A DNA stretch of 64,000 bases from Isoperla grammatica (lineage: Eukaryota > Arthropoda > Insecta > Plecoptera > Perlodidae): positions 53,908,638 through 53,972,637 of the forward strand of contig OX246740.1 in assembly GCA_945910005.1 (NCBI GenBank), in the 5' to 3' direction. The notes under the pieces were generated by a model. That model did no database searches and had not been told where the DNA came from. It worked only from the letters and a program-made list of their open reading frames with translations. Shown one piece after another: positions 11,240 through 22,667 of this stretch (position 1 is the stretch's first letter; each line of letters begins with the position of its first letter). A program made the translations under genes and the position numbers.

Positions 11240-11662
11240 ATTGTCCAATCACAAATCACTGCGCAGAGGTCTGACGGCCGGTTTAGCGGCACGAGACATG
11301 AGGACTTCGTGGAGTACTGGGTCATGAGAGACAGATCCAGCCCATGTCGATCCTTAGGTTGTGTAGCGATAAAAGCCAACTAGAAATACTGTCTCGCATT
11401 GCACACAATTCCTTCAGTCAAGGGTATAAATCCCAGTGTGGGGGTTTGCATTTGTCTTTCCATTTGCCTGACAAAGCACAACTTTCCCGGGCGGGTGGTG
11501 GCATGCCGCAATGTGGTTCAACTAAAAAGGACTAGGTTAACTCTCCAGTTTGTCCGGACCCAGTGTTCCTGAAGTTGATGGTTCATCCAGTGTCCCAGCG
11601 GTCTCCCGTTATGATCGTGTCTCAAGGAATCAGAGGCCCAGTGACCGACCCGCGGACGAGAT
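11240..11662 (+). repeat. Block repeat S1+S2, copy 1
   Basis: S1 has ordered phrases GAGGACTTCGTGGAGTACTGG, CCATGTCGATCCTTAGGTTG, CTTCAGTCAAGGGTAT and CAAAGCACAACTTTCCCGG. S2 has CAGTGTCCCAGCGGTCTCCC and TCAGAGGCCCAGTGACCGAC. The same S1-then-S2 order recurs at 13230-13610, 17778-18300 and 18810-19205. Reading frames crossing these copies lie on different strands and frames, so the repeat is not protein-coding. Confidence 0.65.
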
Positions 11663-11692
11663 AGCTGCCTTCCAGAGTTTATCGGATTACTA

Positions 11693-11767
11693 AAAATAAA
11701 TAAAATAAATAAAATAAATTCACATTTAGAGTCTACCCACTCAGTAACTAAACTGATTTGCAGTGGG
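11693..11767 (-). mobile_element. 3' end of a retroposon with (ATTT)n tail, copy 1
   Basis: An (AAAT)n tract is followed by CATTTAGAGTCTACCCACTC and AACTGATTTGCAGTGGG. The same tract-plus-sequence occurs at about 50380-50440. Read on the minus strand it is a conserved ~48-bp 3' end followed by an ATTT tail, as in 5'-truncated SINEs or LINEs. Confidence 0.5.
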
Positions 11768-12484
11768 GGACTTTAATTTAAAGTGACTAAACCAACCCTG
11801 TAGGCTTCGAACACCATCGGCGAGTGAGCGATAACCAATCAAAGATCGATATTTCAAATACGAAACATATGAATCATTGATTCCAAGTGTTCCAGTGTGC
11901 ATACTGGATTGCTTCTTATATGTTTCAGAATTAATCTTGAAGTGAGAGTTCAATTATCTTGTATGTTACCTCCATTTACAAAGCAAAACAAATCCCATTA
12001 GTGTCAATTTTAGTGACCATACATTTAAAAAGTCATGTTGATTTTTATTTGTAAGAAAATTGCAAAATAAATAGGAGATCTACGCAGAATATGCAAGTTC
12101 TCATCACGGACAACATTTGTAATATATGAAACGATTATCTAGCCACACTTCAACTATTGTAATACGGTTTTATTTAAAATGGGAAAAGGAAAATCAGAAA
12201 AGTTACAAAAGCTACAAAATATAGGAATGAGAACTATTTTGAATTGTGACCGACATACCTTAATAAAATCGATGCTTGAAATCCTGCAAATGAATTACCT
12301 GTAGTAATAAAGATAAAAAGTGATACAGTGCTATAATTTATACTCAAAATTAAGTTAGGACTATTACCGGAGTATTTGTATAAAGGCGTTAAAATAAAAG
12401 ATCAAATTCATAATCACGAAACTAGAAATAAGGCGAGTTTTTACTTGGATATAAAAAATAAGTCTAGTTTCAGGGTTTAACAGC
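11768..12484. other. No gene seen
   Basis: AT-rich sequence with no supported reading frame, RNA gene or element terminus. Confidence 0.35.
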
Positions 12485-12851
12485 GAAGGATACCTCTACG
12501 TCAAAAACCGCAAAACATTTTCATTTTTAAATTATATCACAAGAATGGGCTTCGAAATCGAAAATCTGAATCAACAGCGCACTGTGGTTTAGTAAGCCCT
12601 ACACATTGAATGCGCTAAGTCGTGACTTATATTATAATCAGTATGTTTTTTTATAAATAATTAATTTTATTACTTATTATCGAATTATAATCAAAATACT
12701 ACGCTTATGGTTATAATATTTTATTCAATCTGTCGGGCTTACCAATGCAAAGTGCGCTGCTGATTTAGATTTTCGATTTCTTGTTGCAATCTTGAGATCT
12801 AATTTAATAATGAACATTTTCTGCGGTTTTTGACGTAGAGACTACCCTTTG
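12485..12851. mobile_element. Foldback MITE with long inverted repeats, copy 1
   Basis: The left end GAAGGATACCTCTACGTC and the right end GACGTAGAGACTACCCTTTG are inverted. The inversion continues inward: CGAAAATCTGAATCAACAGC and GTAAGCCCTACA face TGTCGGGCTTACC and GCTGATTTAGATTTTCG. The whole element is one imperfect hairpin of about 367 bp. A second copy lies at 17118-17459. Confidence 0.75.
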
Positions 12852-13229
12852 ATGAGAATATGATAACCTATAAATTAGTAATAAAACATCGTAAAATTTT
12901 AAGTTTATTTAAAAATCAATGTTAAAGAGTTGACATATGAGCTGAATAAATATTCTACTACTACTACATTTTATGTCCAGGCGTCACGCAGGGAATTCGA
13001 GACTATTTGCAAGTTAAATTCTGGAACGCAGCTTAAGTCGAAAGCGGCAAATAAGTTAGAAGCCTTCTGCTTTATTCTTGGCATAATATGCCATCGCAGC
13101 ATTTTCATAATATATGGCAATAAGAATTTGAAATATTATACAAACATTAATCTATATCTACAATAATTTAGGTTATAATTATAATGTAAGGGAAGGGGCA
13201 AACTTTGAAGGACAGGAATTTAAGATGTT

Positions 13230-13610
13230 AAGGGTAAAAGTCGGTCGAGCGGTCCAGAGACACGAGGACGGTCGTGGAGTGTTGGAATCATTACAAGCAC
13301 TATCCAGGCCACGCCGGTCCTTAGGTTGGGTGTTTGTGCAATAGCAACTAGAAATACTTGTCTGGCACACCACCCATCCTTCAGTCAAGGGAAATAAACC
13401 CGCGAGTGTGGTGACGAGTCTAACTCGACCCGGACGTGTGGTGACAAATCTCTTCATGGTTCGAGTGGTCCACATGGGCATCGCTGGCCAGAACAACGCC
13501 TTGGCTGCGTTGAACCGGTAAGTCGTCCGTAAGTCCACCGGGTGTTCCAGAGGTCTCCCGTTATGACCATGTCTCCAGCAATCGAGAGGCCCAGCTGGCC
13601 GGTCCGACGA
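13230..13610 (+). repeat. Block repeat S1+S2, copy 2 (diverged)
   Basis: Carries CCTTAGGTTGGGT, CATCCTTCAGTCAAGGG, then CACCGGGTGTTCCAGAGGTCTC and GAGAGGCCCAG in the same order as the other copies. The 167-codon minus-strand frame over it is a by-product of GC-richer repeat DNA. Confidence 0.55.
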
Positions 13611-13718
13611 CCGAACCTCCTGTACTACGCCCTCCCTCTTGCACTTACCTGTGTAGGGATGTCTTAGATTTACGTGTGGCATCGTTGTTTCGTCTCTAAT
13701 TGTTGTCGTTGGTTTCAG

Positions 13719-13835
13719 GGGCCGTCTCAGCCAGCAGGGGGCCCCTGCCCCCCTGCTGGCTTTACGCTTCCCCCCGCGCGGGCCGCGAGATCAGCAGTGG
13801 CGAGTCATCACGAACGGGCGAGCATGCAGTTCAAG
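13719..13835 (+). other. Splice-site-bounded segment (type A, copy 1)
   Basis: Preceded by GTTGGTTTCAG and followed by AAGGTAAGACC, a good acceptor and donor. The 117-bp GC-rich segment includes an inverted repeat around GCCAGCAGGGGGC and GCCCCCCTGCTGGC. The flanks match those of 19464-19542: upstream CGTCTCTAA.TGTT, downstream GGTAAG.CC.AGTCCAC.TTTCAT. I do not recognise a product, and the copies differ in length by 38 bp, so coding is uncertain. Confidence 0.3.
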
Positions 13836-13972
13836 GTAAGACCAAGTCCACTTTTCATTTGCCTGGGTTTGGATTCGCAAAGGTGCCTAAATCTTAAGTT
13901 GTCTTATCTTTGTAAATCCAGCAGGTTCCGTTGAATCATCGCTACAACGAACAAATATTATGTTTTATTTTG

Positions 13973-14738
13973 TTAAGCGAGCGAAGCGAGCGTTTCCACT
14001 TGACTCTTATGGCACTTCATTCTGTTTTTTTTTTTGTTTGTTTGTTTTTTTTTTTTTTGTTTTTTTTTTTTTGTTTTTATGTCCGTCGATAGCGGTCGAA
14101 CGGAAAGTCCGATCAACTTGAAATTTGAACCATCCACAAGCCTCGATGTGGATTGAAGGTGTATAGTTTTGAGGCCAAATCGTTCGAAAAGTTACAAAGT
14201 TACACCATAGTTACTGCAAATTATTTTTCTGAAACAAAATGGCGGAAAAATGTGAGATAGCCAGATTTTTTTAGAGATTTTTCCAGTTAAGAATATGTTA
14301 ATGTAATGGCGATCTGATAAGTATTGGCAAAGTTACACGAAAGTTACTCGAAAATATTTTTCTAAAACGCAGTAACGGCAAAATGTGAGGTGGCTATCTT
14401 ATAGTAAATTTTGGTCCGGTCACGAATTTACTAATGTAAACGCGATCCAATACGTATTAGAGGCAGAAATTACATTTCTATTGCTGTCAATAAGTGTTAG
14501 TAACGGTGGCGGACCGTGTTGAAAACATGACCACGAAAATTCTTAGCAACGCACATTGCACTGCATACAACAATGTCGGAAAGTATAATAGCCATGGAAA
14601 TAAGAACAATTTTTGCAATGCGCATTCTTGAATTGTTGTTAATTGTTGTTCGTATTAGCGTTGAAAACGTTTCGCCAGAAAGTTCGTAGATATTGACGCG
14701 CTCGCTTATCAACGCGTCAAACAGAGCGTTTTCCTAGT
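13973..14738 (+). mobile_element. Non-autonomous Helentron-like rolling-circle element, copy 1
   Basis: One of three copies (also 14892-15651 and 23019-23791). It starts T|AAGCGAGCGAAGCGAGCG and ends CCTAG|T. Near the 3' end, TTGACGCG and CGCGTCAA form a perfect 8-bp hairpin, and its loop region contains CGCTCGCTT, the complement of the 5' terminus. About 17 bases later comes the CTAG end. Asymmetric terminal inverted repeats, a 3' hairpin, T-T target sites and a poly-T/TTTG tract behind the 5' end are features of Helitron2/Helentron elements. There is no Rep/helicase, so it is non-autonomous. A 71-codon minus-strand frame is shared with copy 2 but broken in copy 3. Confidence 0.6.
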
Positions 14739-14891
14739 ATACATTTATGTATATAAATACATTTCATTTCAATTCGTGTAGTATATAAACCAATAAGAAT
14801 AATCAATACAATAATTTATTTTTATCTTATTTAATTTAGTATCGGGTTGGAGGGAGCCGCGTGCTGACTCGGGCTGGTGTCTTCGTTGTTA

Positions 14892-15651
14892 TTAAGCGAG
14901 CGAAGCGAGCGTTTCCACTTGACTCTTATGGCACTTCGTTCTGTTTTTTTGTTTGTTTGTTTTTTTTTTTGTTTTTTTTTTTTTTGTTTTTATGTCCGTC
15001 GATAGCGGTCGAACGGAAAGTCCGATCAACTTGAAATTTGAACCATCCACAAGCCTCGATGTGGATTGAAGGTGTATAGTTTTGAGGCAAAATCGTTTGA
15101 AAAGTTACAAAGTTACACCATAGTTACTGCAAAATATTTTTCTGAAACAAAATGGCGGCAAAATGTGAGATAGCCAGATTTTTCTACAGATTTTTCCGAT
15201 CACGAATATGTTAATGTAATGGCGATCTGATAAATATTGGCAAAGTTACACGAAAGTTACTCGAAAATATTTTTCTAAAACGCAGTAACGGCAAAAAGTT
15301 AGGTGGCTATCTTATAGTAAATTTTTGTCCGGTCACGAATATACTAATGTAAACGCGATCCAATACGTATTAGAGGCAGAAATTACATTTCTATTGATGT
15401 CAATAAGTGTTAGTAACGGTGGCGGACCGTGTTGAAAACATGACCACGAAAATTCTTAGCAACGCACATTGCACTGCATACAACAATGCCGGAAAGTATA
15501 ATAGCCATGGAAATAAGAACAATTTTTGCAATGCGCATTCTTGAATTGTTGTTAATTGTTGTTCGTATTAGCATTGAAAACTTTTCGCCAGAAAGTTCGT
15601 AGATATTGACGCGCTCGCTTATCAACGCGTCAAACAGAGCGTTTTCCTAGT
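14892..15651 (+). mobile_element. Helentron-like element, copy 2
   Basis: Nearly identical to copy 1 along its length, with the same 5' AAGCGAGCGAAGCGAGCG and 3' hairpin plus CCTAG, flanked by T on both sides. It lies 153 bp downstream of copy 1 in the same orientation. The 153 bp between them are not part of the element. Confidence 0.6.
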
Positions 15652-16695
15652 CTTAAATATCATACTATTTTTTTTTTCATCTGGTGTTTGTAGAACGACA
15701 TAGCGGAGCCAATTGTTTTCATTATCACTGAGACTTGCTTATCTAAGACAACTTAAGAGTAACTTGGAGATAGTAGAAAGTAGCAAGTAACTTCGTCGGA
15801 TTTCAATAGTTTTTTGTTTTGTTTACAATGGTGTGCACACTAATGGTGTCAACCCATGACAAAAGTTTTGGAATTGTTTTGTCAACCACCATCTTGTAAA
15901 TAAATATTATTTACGGCAATATATTTTGAAATTTTTATTTTTTTCGTCGCGCACAGGTTAAACGAATTGACGGATTTGATAGAAATTTTCAGTTAACACT
16001 CGTGACAAGTAAACTAGATTTTGGTAACATAATCAGCGAAATCCGTATAGATGCCAACCTAGAAAAATTAATTATACATTTTAAAAAATTGTTCATCATG
16101 CAACGCAACAAGAACGAAAGTCGTCGGGGTGAAACATCTTCTGTGGGAAATCTATGGAGACCAGAAATGTGGGCTATGCTGCTATCTTTATAACAATTTG
16201 CACTCGTTGTCCTTTCGTAGGTTCTACATTGCGGATGGTAATAGTGATAACCACTTTTGTTAAGTTGTGATATGTTTAAGAAACGGGAGATTAACAATAT
16301 AATTAAAATAAAAGTGCATTTAAGAAATTTAAAAATACCTTGTAACAGTCTACCGTATACACTGGTCACCCTCTATCTTGCAAGGTGCTGTCGTCATAGA
16401 TTATGATTATGTTATAGTAAAGTGACGTAATATGTGACAGATACCAACCTAAATCTAGTTGCATCTCGTGGTCTGCATCCGGTATTGTAGTGATACTATC
16501 AGCGCCCCCGTTGGCAGGCTTTGTCTAGGCACATTCCAAGCACGGCTGGTACACTCCATGCAGGGGATACCTACACAAACGGGTACCGCGAGCTGACATA
16601 GACCGCGTGGAGCGACCGTCTGTACTGAGAATGTTACAGTTGATTTTGCTTGCTACGGCGTGACCAGTAGATTACCTTGTATCTCTTTGTTCCAG
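15652..16695. other. No gene seen; old repeat at 15790-16030
   Basis: Apart from the diverged repeat shared with 9095-9340, no gene or element border is supported. The stretch ends in the pyrimidine-rich acceptor of the next splice-like segment. Confidence 0.35.
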
Positions 16696-16783
16696 GACCG
16701 CGGCCACACTACAACGGATACTGGATAGATACTGGGTCTATACTGGACTATACGGATACTGGAGAGGCTGAGGAGATCTATTG
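16696..16783 (+). other. Splice-site-bounded segment (type B, copy 2)
   Basis: Acceptor CTTTGTTCCAG before it and donor GGTGAGC after it. The 88-bp segment starts GACCGCGGCCACAC, has repeated GATACTGG phrases and ends GGAGATCTATTG, resembling the end of copy 1 (AGAAGATCTTATG). The sequence downstream (ACACTAGTCCC, CCCGCTTGCTCTTTATCAG, CCTGCTTACAT) also matches that behind copy 1, so exon-like segment and intron were duplicated together. Coding is unproven. Confidence 0.3.
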
Positions 16784-17117
16784 GTGAGCTTGAATTCACT
16801 ACTACGTTAAGCCCAAATATCTATCTATCTATCTTGAACTCACTACTACTTCTTCTCACACAAACTCCCTCCCAGACGCCTTCCACGACACTAGTCCCTC
16901 AGCCCCTTCCCCCGCTTGCTCTTTATCAGTGCCACCCCTGCTTACATACAACCTGGGAGACCGTTTATCTGTGGTGGAGGCATAAGCAGAGATCAGTTGT
17001 TTTCAGCGTTTTAGGATTTACATTGTAAGTCGGTGAATTTGTATTTGGAAAACGCTAATTTTACAAAGAATAAGAGTGTTCCAATTCCTATTGAGATTTA
17101 CTTAAAAGACAGACAAA

Positions 17118-17459
17118 TTTCATTTTTAATCATATCTCAAGAATGGACTTCGAAATTGAAAATCTGAATCAACAGTGCACTGTGGTTTGGTAAGCCCTAC
17201 ATACTGAATGCTCTAAATGTGTCTTACATTATAATCCGTATGGTTTTTTATTTCTAATTAGTTTTATTACTAATAATCGATTTAATAATCAAAATAACTA
17301 TCTTAATGGTCATAATATTTCATTCAGTCTGTAGGACTTACCAAAACACATTGTGCTGTTGACTCAGATTTTCGATTTCAGATTTTCGAATCGTAGCATT
17401 CTTCAGATATAATTAAAAAATGATACGTTTCTGTGGTTTTTGACGTAGAGGTACCCTTC
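17118..17459. mobile_element. Foldback MITE, copy 2 (left end lost)
   Basis: Matches 12485-12851 (CAAGAATGGACTTCGAAATTG, TGCACTGTGGTTTGGTAAGC, right end TTTTTGACGTAGAGGTACCC). The outermost left inverted repeat is missing, so the copy is truncated. Confidence 0.65.
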
Positions 17460-17777
17460 TCTCGTAAGTCGTTACAATTCAATATATTATAAATATGTGC
17501 ACATCATTTCTCATTAGAAGTGCACGAAACTCCCTTATATCCAAGGGTTTGAAGAAAAGAAAAACAGTACTTTACATAGTGCAAAATAAAAAGTAATCCT
17601 AAATTTATAGAAAATTAATTCTACAAAAATCACCCCGGTTGTTGTCGGTAGAGGTGTGCCTGGCATCGAACACGGGACACCCTCCTCAAGTGTAGTGACG
17701 GTGTAGGGAACGTCCAGCAAGTATAACTACGCTTTGCCTCGGGCCTCCAAGCACGCACACTACACAATTAAGGGACA

Positions 17778-18300
17778 AAGGTCGGTCGTGTGGCGCAGGG
17801 ACACGAGGACTTCGTGGAGTACTGGATCACAAGAGCCACATCCAGCCCATGTCGATCCTTAGGTGGGTAGTGATGTAATAGATAAAACTTCTGCTAGTGA
17901 TATCTCGCATCACATCCATCCTTCAGTCAAGGGTATGAATCCCAGTGTGGTAGGTTGGCATTCGTCTACCCAGGCAAAGCACAACTTACCCGGTCGGGTG
18001 GTGGCAGGCGCAGCCCCCCAACACACTGAAACTGACATCCAAAGACGTCCCTATCGTGTCACTATTTCTTGCTTTCTATCTTATGATGTTGTTTGGATGT
18101 CTTTAATACTTCTCTGTTTGATGAGATCAAGTCAGTTTGTTGTGGGGGACAGAGGGGCACGAAGTGCGACGGACAACTCCAAGGATTACTGTACCAGAAA
18201 CCGAGTGTATAGTAAGACGTCCGTAAGTCCATCGAGTGTCTCAGAGGTCTCCCGTTATGACCGTGTCTCCACCAATGAGAGGCCAACGACGATTTGTGAC
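17778..18300 (+). repeat. Block repeat S1+S2, copy 3
   Basis: Closest to copy 4 at 18810: both contain GATGTAATAGATAAAACTTC and CATCACATCCATCCTTCAGT exactly. The 159-codon plus-strand frame here is not preserved as protein in copies 1 and 2. Confidence 0.65.
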
Positions 18301-18809
18301 ACGGACCACTCTTATACTCTTACCAACTTGCATATGTTATAGTATTTAGAATGCGGCCAATTATTTCGCGAATTACGATAACACCGAAGTTCACATTTTT
18401 CGTGTTTTTAATGACGACAAACGGGAATAATCAGCCAGTTTTTAATAGAGAGATTTTTTTAATTTGTACAGTGTGAACACACAATATTATGCTCTCAGTG
18501 ATTCAATGTAAGTTTTCAAAAACATCAGGCCGAGTGTCTCAAGCAAACCTGAATAAGAGCTTTAGAGAAAGCATCCTAGTGTAAATTGTGAGTGAATACG
18601 CTACGCGCGTGAAAACAAAAGAAATATGGATTATAAACTCTCGAATTACAGCTTTCTTTGAATGAAACCGAAATCTGTCAATGAAAAACGGAATTTACTA
18701 TTTTCACGAACCTTTTACAATCAGGAAAAGCAGACAGAAGTCTTGATTTCACCCCTTAGTCTTTGGTTTTTGTTCAGACTGTCCAAGCACAAAGCGTTGC
18801 ACACTTGTC
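18301..18809. other. No gene seen
   Basis: AT-rich spacer between block-repeat copies 3 and 4. No supported gene or element. Confidence 0.3.
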
Positions 18810-19205
18810 ACAAGTCGGTTTGCGGCACAGAGACACGAGGACTTCGTGGAGTACTGGATCACAAGAGCCACATCCAGCCCATGTCGATCCTTAGGTTGGG
18901 TAGTGATGTAATAGATAAAACTTCTGCTAGTGATATCTCGCATCACATCCATCCTTCAGTCAAGGGTATGAATCCCAGTGTGGTGGCTTGCATTCGTCTA
19001 CCCAGGCAAAGCACAGCTTACCCGGTCGAGTGTTGGCAGGACGCAGCAAAATGCGAGTGGTTGATATGGGAAACTCTGACCGAGAACACGCCCCGGCTTC
19101 GTGTGTCCGTAAGACGACCGTAAAAACCACCGGGTGTCCCAGAGGTCTCACGTTAATGACCGTGTCTCAGCAATCAGAGGCCCAGTGACTGACCCGAGGA
19201 CCTTC
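18810..19205 (+). repeat. Block repeat S1+S2, copy 4
   Basis: Contains the S1 phrases (GAGGACTTCGTGGAGTACTGG, CAAAGCACAGCTTACCCGG) and S2 phrases (CACCGGGTGTCCCAGAGGTC, TCAGAGGCCCAGTGACTGAC). Downstream at about 19262-19365 lies a diverged relative of the foldback arms at 20322-20852. Confidence 0.65.
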
Positions 19206-19463
19206 CATGATGTACCCTCCCTAAAGTCCTTTGCAACTCGAGAAACATGCCAGGTGTTACGAGATTTTCTCTCCTCCTTGCCGCGTCTACTCGGCACGGG
19301 TGGTAAGGAGGAGGGTCAATTTCTTGATATCTGGCACTTTTCCTTAGTTGCAAACGACTTTACAAATCTCTAACCAACATGCTAATATCGGTTTCATACC
19401 GAGATCGAGTGTGTTAGCAGCAGACCTCGTTATTTCGTCTCTAACTGTTCTACTTCTTTTCAG

Positions 19464-19542
19464 AATGGGGGTGGGGGCCCCTCCCCCCCCCCCTCTCCCC
19501 AACGCGGCAGGGCCAACAACGTGACGTATCATCACCCACATG
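19464..19542 (+). other. Splice-site-bounded segment (type A, copy 2)
   Basis: Preceded by TACTTCTTTTCAG and followed by TGGTAAGCATG. The 79-bp GC-rich segment has G and C runs. Flanks match type A copy 1. It is an exon-like repeat segment of unknown product. Confidence 0.3.
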
Positions 19543-20041
19543 GTAAGCATGAGTCCACATTCCATTCGTCTGTAATCTGTTGATTTCTGTTGAGACAGCG
19601 TGCATGAAACGGACAGTAGATATACGAATCCAAGGTTGGGTTATACACGCTGGAGCCACTTCAACAAATTATAATTTGTTTATTATTTCTATTTACATTA
19701 CGTAGTTCCCAAAGTATAAGGGAAAAAATAATAAAGATAATAATATCATATTGGAAACTAAACCGTGGGATGTACAGTTTTAAATGCTAACTTACGAGCA
19801 ACCAATAATACTTGTGAGAATAGGGGTATAATAATGAGGAGAATACTAGTTACATTCAACAATGTGGGTCCTGCAAGTAGGCCTATATATTTTAATGACA
19901 TTTGGTTTCTTTTTATTGTGATAATTTGAATGGATAAAATCAAAATCTTTGCAGACGTGTTTTTGGGTAAATAACATGTCTGTTCTACCATTGATTTACT
20001 TTTGTCTCGTGGTGTACAACGGAGCTGTCTTATTATTCCAG

Positions 20042-20170
20042 GACCAGACTACACTGCGAGCACCACGACCACTTCAACCACTACAACCACTTCAACCACT
20101 ACAACTACGACAGCGATACGAGAACGAACCGTCGCCTGGATGTTACAACAGAAAGCATGAAGAAACATCG
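20042..20170 (+). other. Splice-site-bounded segment (type B, copy 3)
   Basis: Acceptor CTTATTATTCCAG and donor CGGTGAGC bound a 129-bp segment starting GACCAGACTACAC. It contains an ACCACTTCA/ACCACTACA repeat of about 50 bp, low-complexity in every frame. Two frames are open. In the frame matching the other type-B copies a TGA interrupts. It could be an exon or a duplicated relic. Confidence 0.3.
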
Positions 20171-20321
20171 GTGAGCCGAAACTTTTAATTACTGTAGCTC
20201 GATTCCCAACGAATACTAAGACTAAATGCACGATTAAGGTTTAAGAGAGTTGAAGTATAAGATTTTATATGTTACCGTTCACGATGCCTAGCAATTAAGA
20301 ATAGGGATTAAGAAAGTTGAC

Positions 20322-20852
20322 TAAAGTCCATTGCAGGTAAAGAACGATCCCAGGTATCAAGAAATTTCCCCTCGTTACCACCTCCACTCAGCACGGGTGA
20401 GAGAGCTCGCGAGGCGTTGGAATGCGGTAGGCCGCATGACCCATTCATCCAGGTGTCATTGCTAAGAAAGCAATTTTTTGATGTAATTAAAATGTTATTA
20501 TTTCTCATTTATTTTGAAATATATGGAATAATCACGTAAAATTAATGTAAAATAAACTTTATATTTTTAAAATAGCTTGAAAACTGCCGTAATTAAAGCA
20601 AGCTATTTTAAAAATACAAAGTTTATTTTACATTAATTTTACGTGATTATTCCATATATTTCAAAATAAATGAGAAATAATAACTTTTTAATTACATCAA
20701 AAAATTGCTATCTTAACACCTGGATGAATGGGTCATGCGGCCTACCGCATTCCAACGCCTCGCGACCCTCTCACCCGTGCCGAGTGGAGGTGGTAACGAG
20801 GAGGGGAAATTTCTTGATACCTGGGATCGTTCTTTACCTGCAATGGACTTTA
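20322..20852. repeat. Large foldback repeat, 258- and 254-bp arms, 19-bp spacer
   Basis: The left arm 20322-20579 and right arm 20599-20852 are near-perfect reverse complements. Outer ends are TAAAGTCCATTGCAGG and CCTGCAATGGACTTTA; inner ends are AAAATAGCTTG and CAAGCTATTTT. The arms hold no reading frame of note. A diverged single arm lies at 19262-19365. Confidence 0.85.
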
Positions 20853-21084
20853 CTATCTGATTCAAAAAGGTGTCCCTCGACTTTGGAACATACAAAACAA
20901 ATACGTACGCCACATAGAGAAAAACCAAAACCACCATAAACTGAAGCGTTCCTTTGGGAATCATTTTAAACTACTGATATGGTGTTTTATGCCGTATGTT
21001 TGTCACTGCAGTGCTTTATATAAAGCAAACTGCTTAAAAATAGCACGTTTTTGCAATTCCCGATCTTTCGAATTTTCTAACCAC

Positions 21085-22178
21085 AATATGACTCGAAATA
21101 TCAAAATAAGGCTTAAAGTCGATCCACTGTTTACCCAACTATTTGTCATTGTGCTACAAATCATGTTGAATATACACTTAAATATCATGTTAAATATTAG
21201 CGAAAAATAAAGTAGTTTCATCGACTACTTTTTTTAATATAAATATTTGAAATCCGTCGATTTCCCTATCCCCTACCATTGAAACTGTCAAAAATCATAC
21301 ACTTTCGAATATAAAGCATCGACTAAGTAGATACTAAACATTTGTCATTTTCTTTATTTTATACTCAATTTGAAGATAATTAAACGACAATTCTAAATAT
21401 GTATGTATGAATACAATCTCTCGACTCGTTTTCGGTCAATATTGGCTTCACTACAAGAACATTTGATGGGAAATCGGGCGAGCCGTGAAACTATGGCAAC
21501 ACTGCGTGCGATGACGTCATTTCTCTTTGAGCCCGCCTCCGCCTCACGTCAAAACATGAGCTGGCTGTCACATTTCCACGATGCGACGTGACTGGACTTT
21601 TTCTTATTTACATTTATTGTCGCTTATTTCCAATAACATTTTGCGTCATACAAATAATGCACTCAATGCAAATTGAAGGCACAGTTAGAAACGGGAATAT
21701 ATCTGAATACGGTACGTGAGGCCTAGCCTAGGCCACCTTTATTTAGACTTAGGCCTAGGCCTATATTGCCTGATCCGAAATGAAATTCATGTATTGTACG
21801 TCCGTAAACGCAAACATTTTCCCCAATGTAGATATGCTAAGTATAGTATGCCAGGAGGCATCTGTATAATATGAAAAAAAATATGCCAAGCCCTAAGGCC
21901 ACTCAAGGACGTTTTGTGATCATTTGACATGTGCAAGGCCTAGGCCTACCATTTATGTAGCCCCCCTGCACGCATTTGAAATAATTTACATCCATTGCAT
22001 GTCTTCACATGTCCTAGATGGACTTAAGTTACTTGAGATCACTTCGTCAGGTAAACAATTGCTCAAACAACATGATACGATACAAAATATACAATCCTAT
22101 CATTTTCTTTTATCGTAATAAAACGTCCTCCGCTTCGTATTCCGTATTTTTTCGACGCCATTTTCACGATCTGATAAT
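21085..22178. other. No gene seen; TAGGCCTA-rich stretch
   Basis: Between about 21715 and 21955 the palindrome-like CTAGGCCTA recurs many times, as it does near 40480-40580 and 46790. GC-richer DNA with TGACGTCA at about 21511 could be regulatory, but no gene is visible. Confidence 0.35.
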
Positions 22179-22667
22179 GGCTGCGTACCAACTTTGACTG
22201 CGTTCACTGTGGCTGTGACTGGTGGTGGGGGTAGCCCAGTCAACGCAGTGAACGCAGCAGCTGGTACGGGATGCAGTCACAGTCACAGCGAAAGCAGACA
22301 ACAGCAGAAATTGTCATTCATAAAAGCAACATTTGCCATCTGTTAATTAACCTTACAACATTACACTAATAATTTAACGCTTATGGAACTTCTAAGATGA
22401 GATAATATGGTGTTGTGATGTCACTTACTATTTAAACCATATAATATTGTCTATAAATTCATAATTCGCGGTAAAATTATTAGCCACGCCCCCCTTGACT
22501 GCGATAGCTGGAGCTTTTCGGCCCAGTCATCGCAGTGACTGGAGGGGTAACTGCGAGGTGAACTGGTACGCAAAAAGCAGTGACTGCAGCTTGACTGCGA
22601 GTCAAGCTGGTACGGATCTCAGTCACTGCAGTCACTCCCAGTCATAGTTGGTACGCAGCCAATAACA
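22179..22667. mobile_element. MITE with ends TGGCTGCGTACCAAC
   Basis: TGGCTGCGTACCAACTTTGACTG at the left faces CAGTCATAGTTGGTACGCAGCCA at the right. Sub-terminal CAGTCACTG and CTGGTACG motifs are repeated many times in both orientations. Non-coding, about 490 bp. Confidence 0.7.

Noticed and set aside
10981..19123. Frames of 132, 167, 159 and 153 codons in the multiplied block
   Set aside because: They lie in copies of the same repeat but on different strands and frames and are not conserved as protein between copies.
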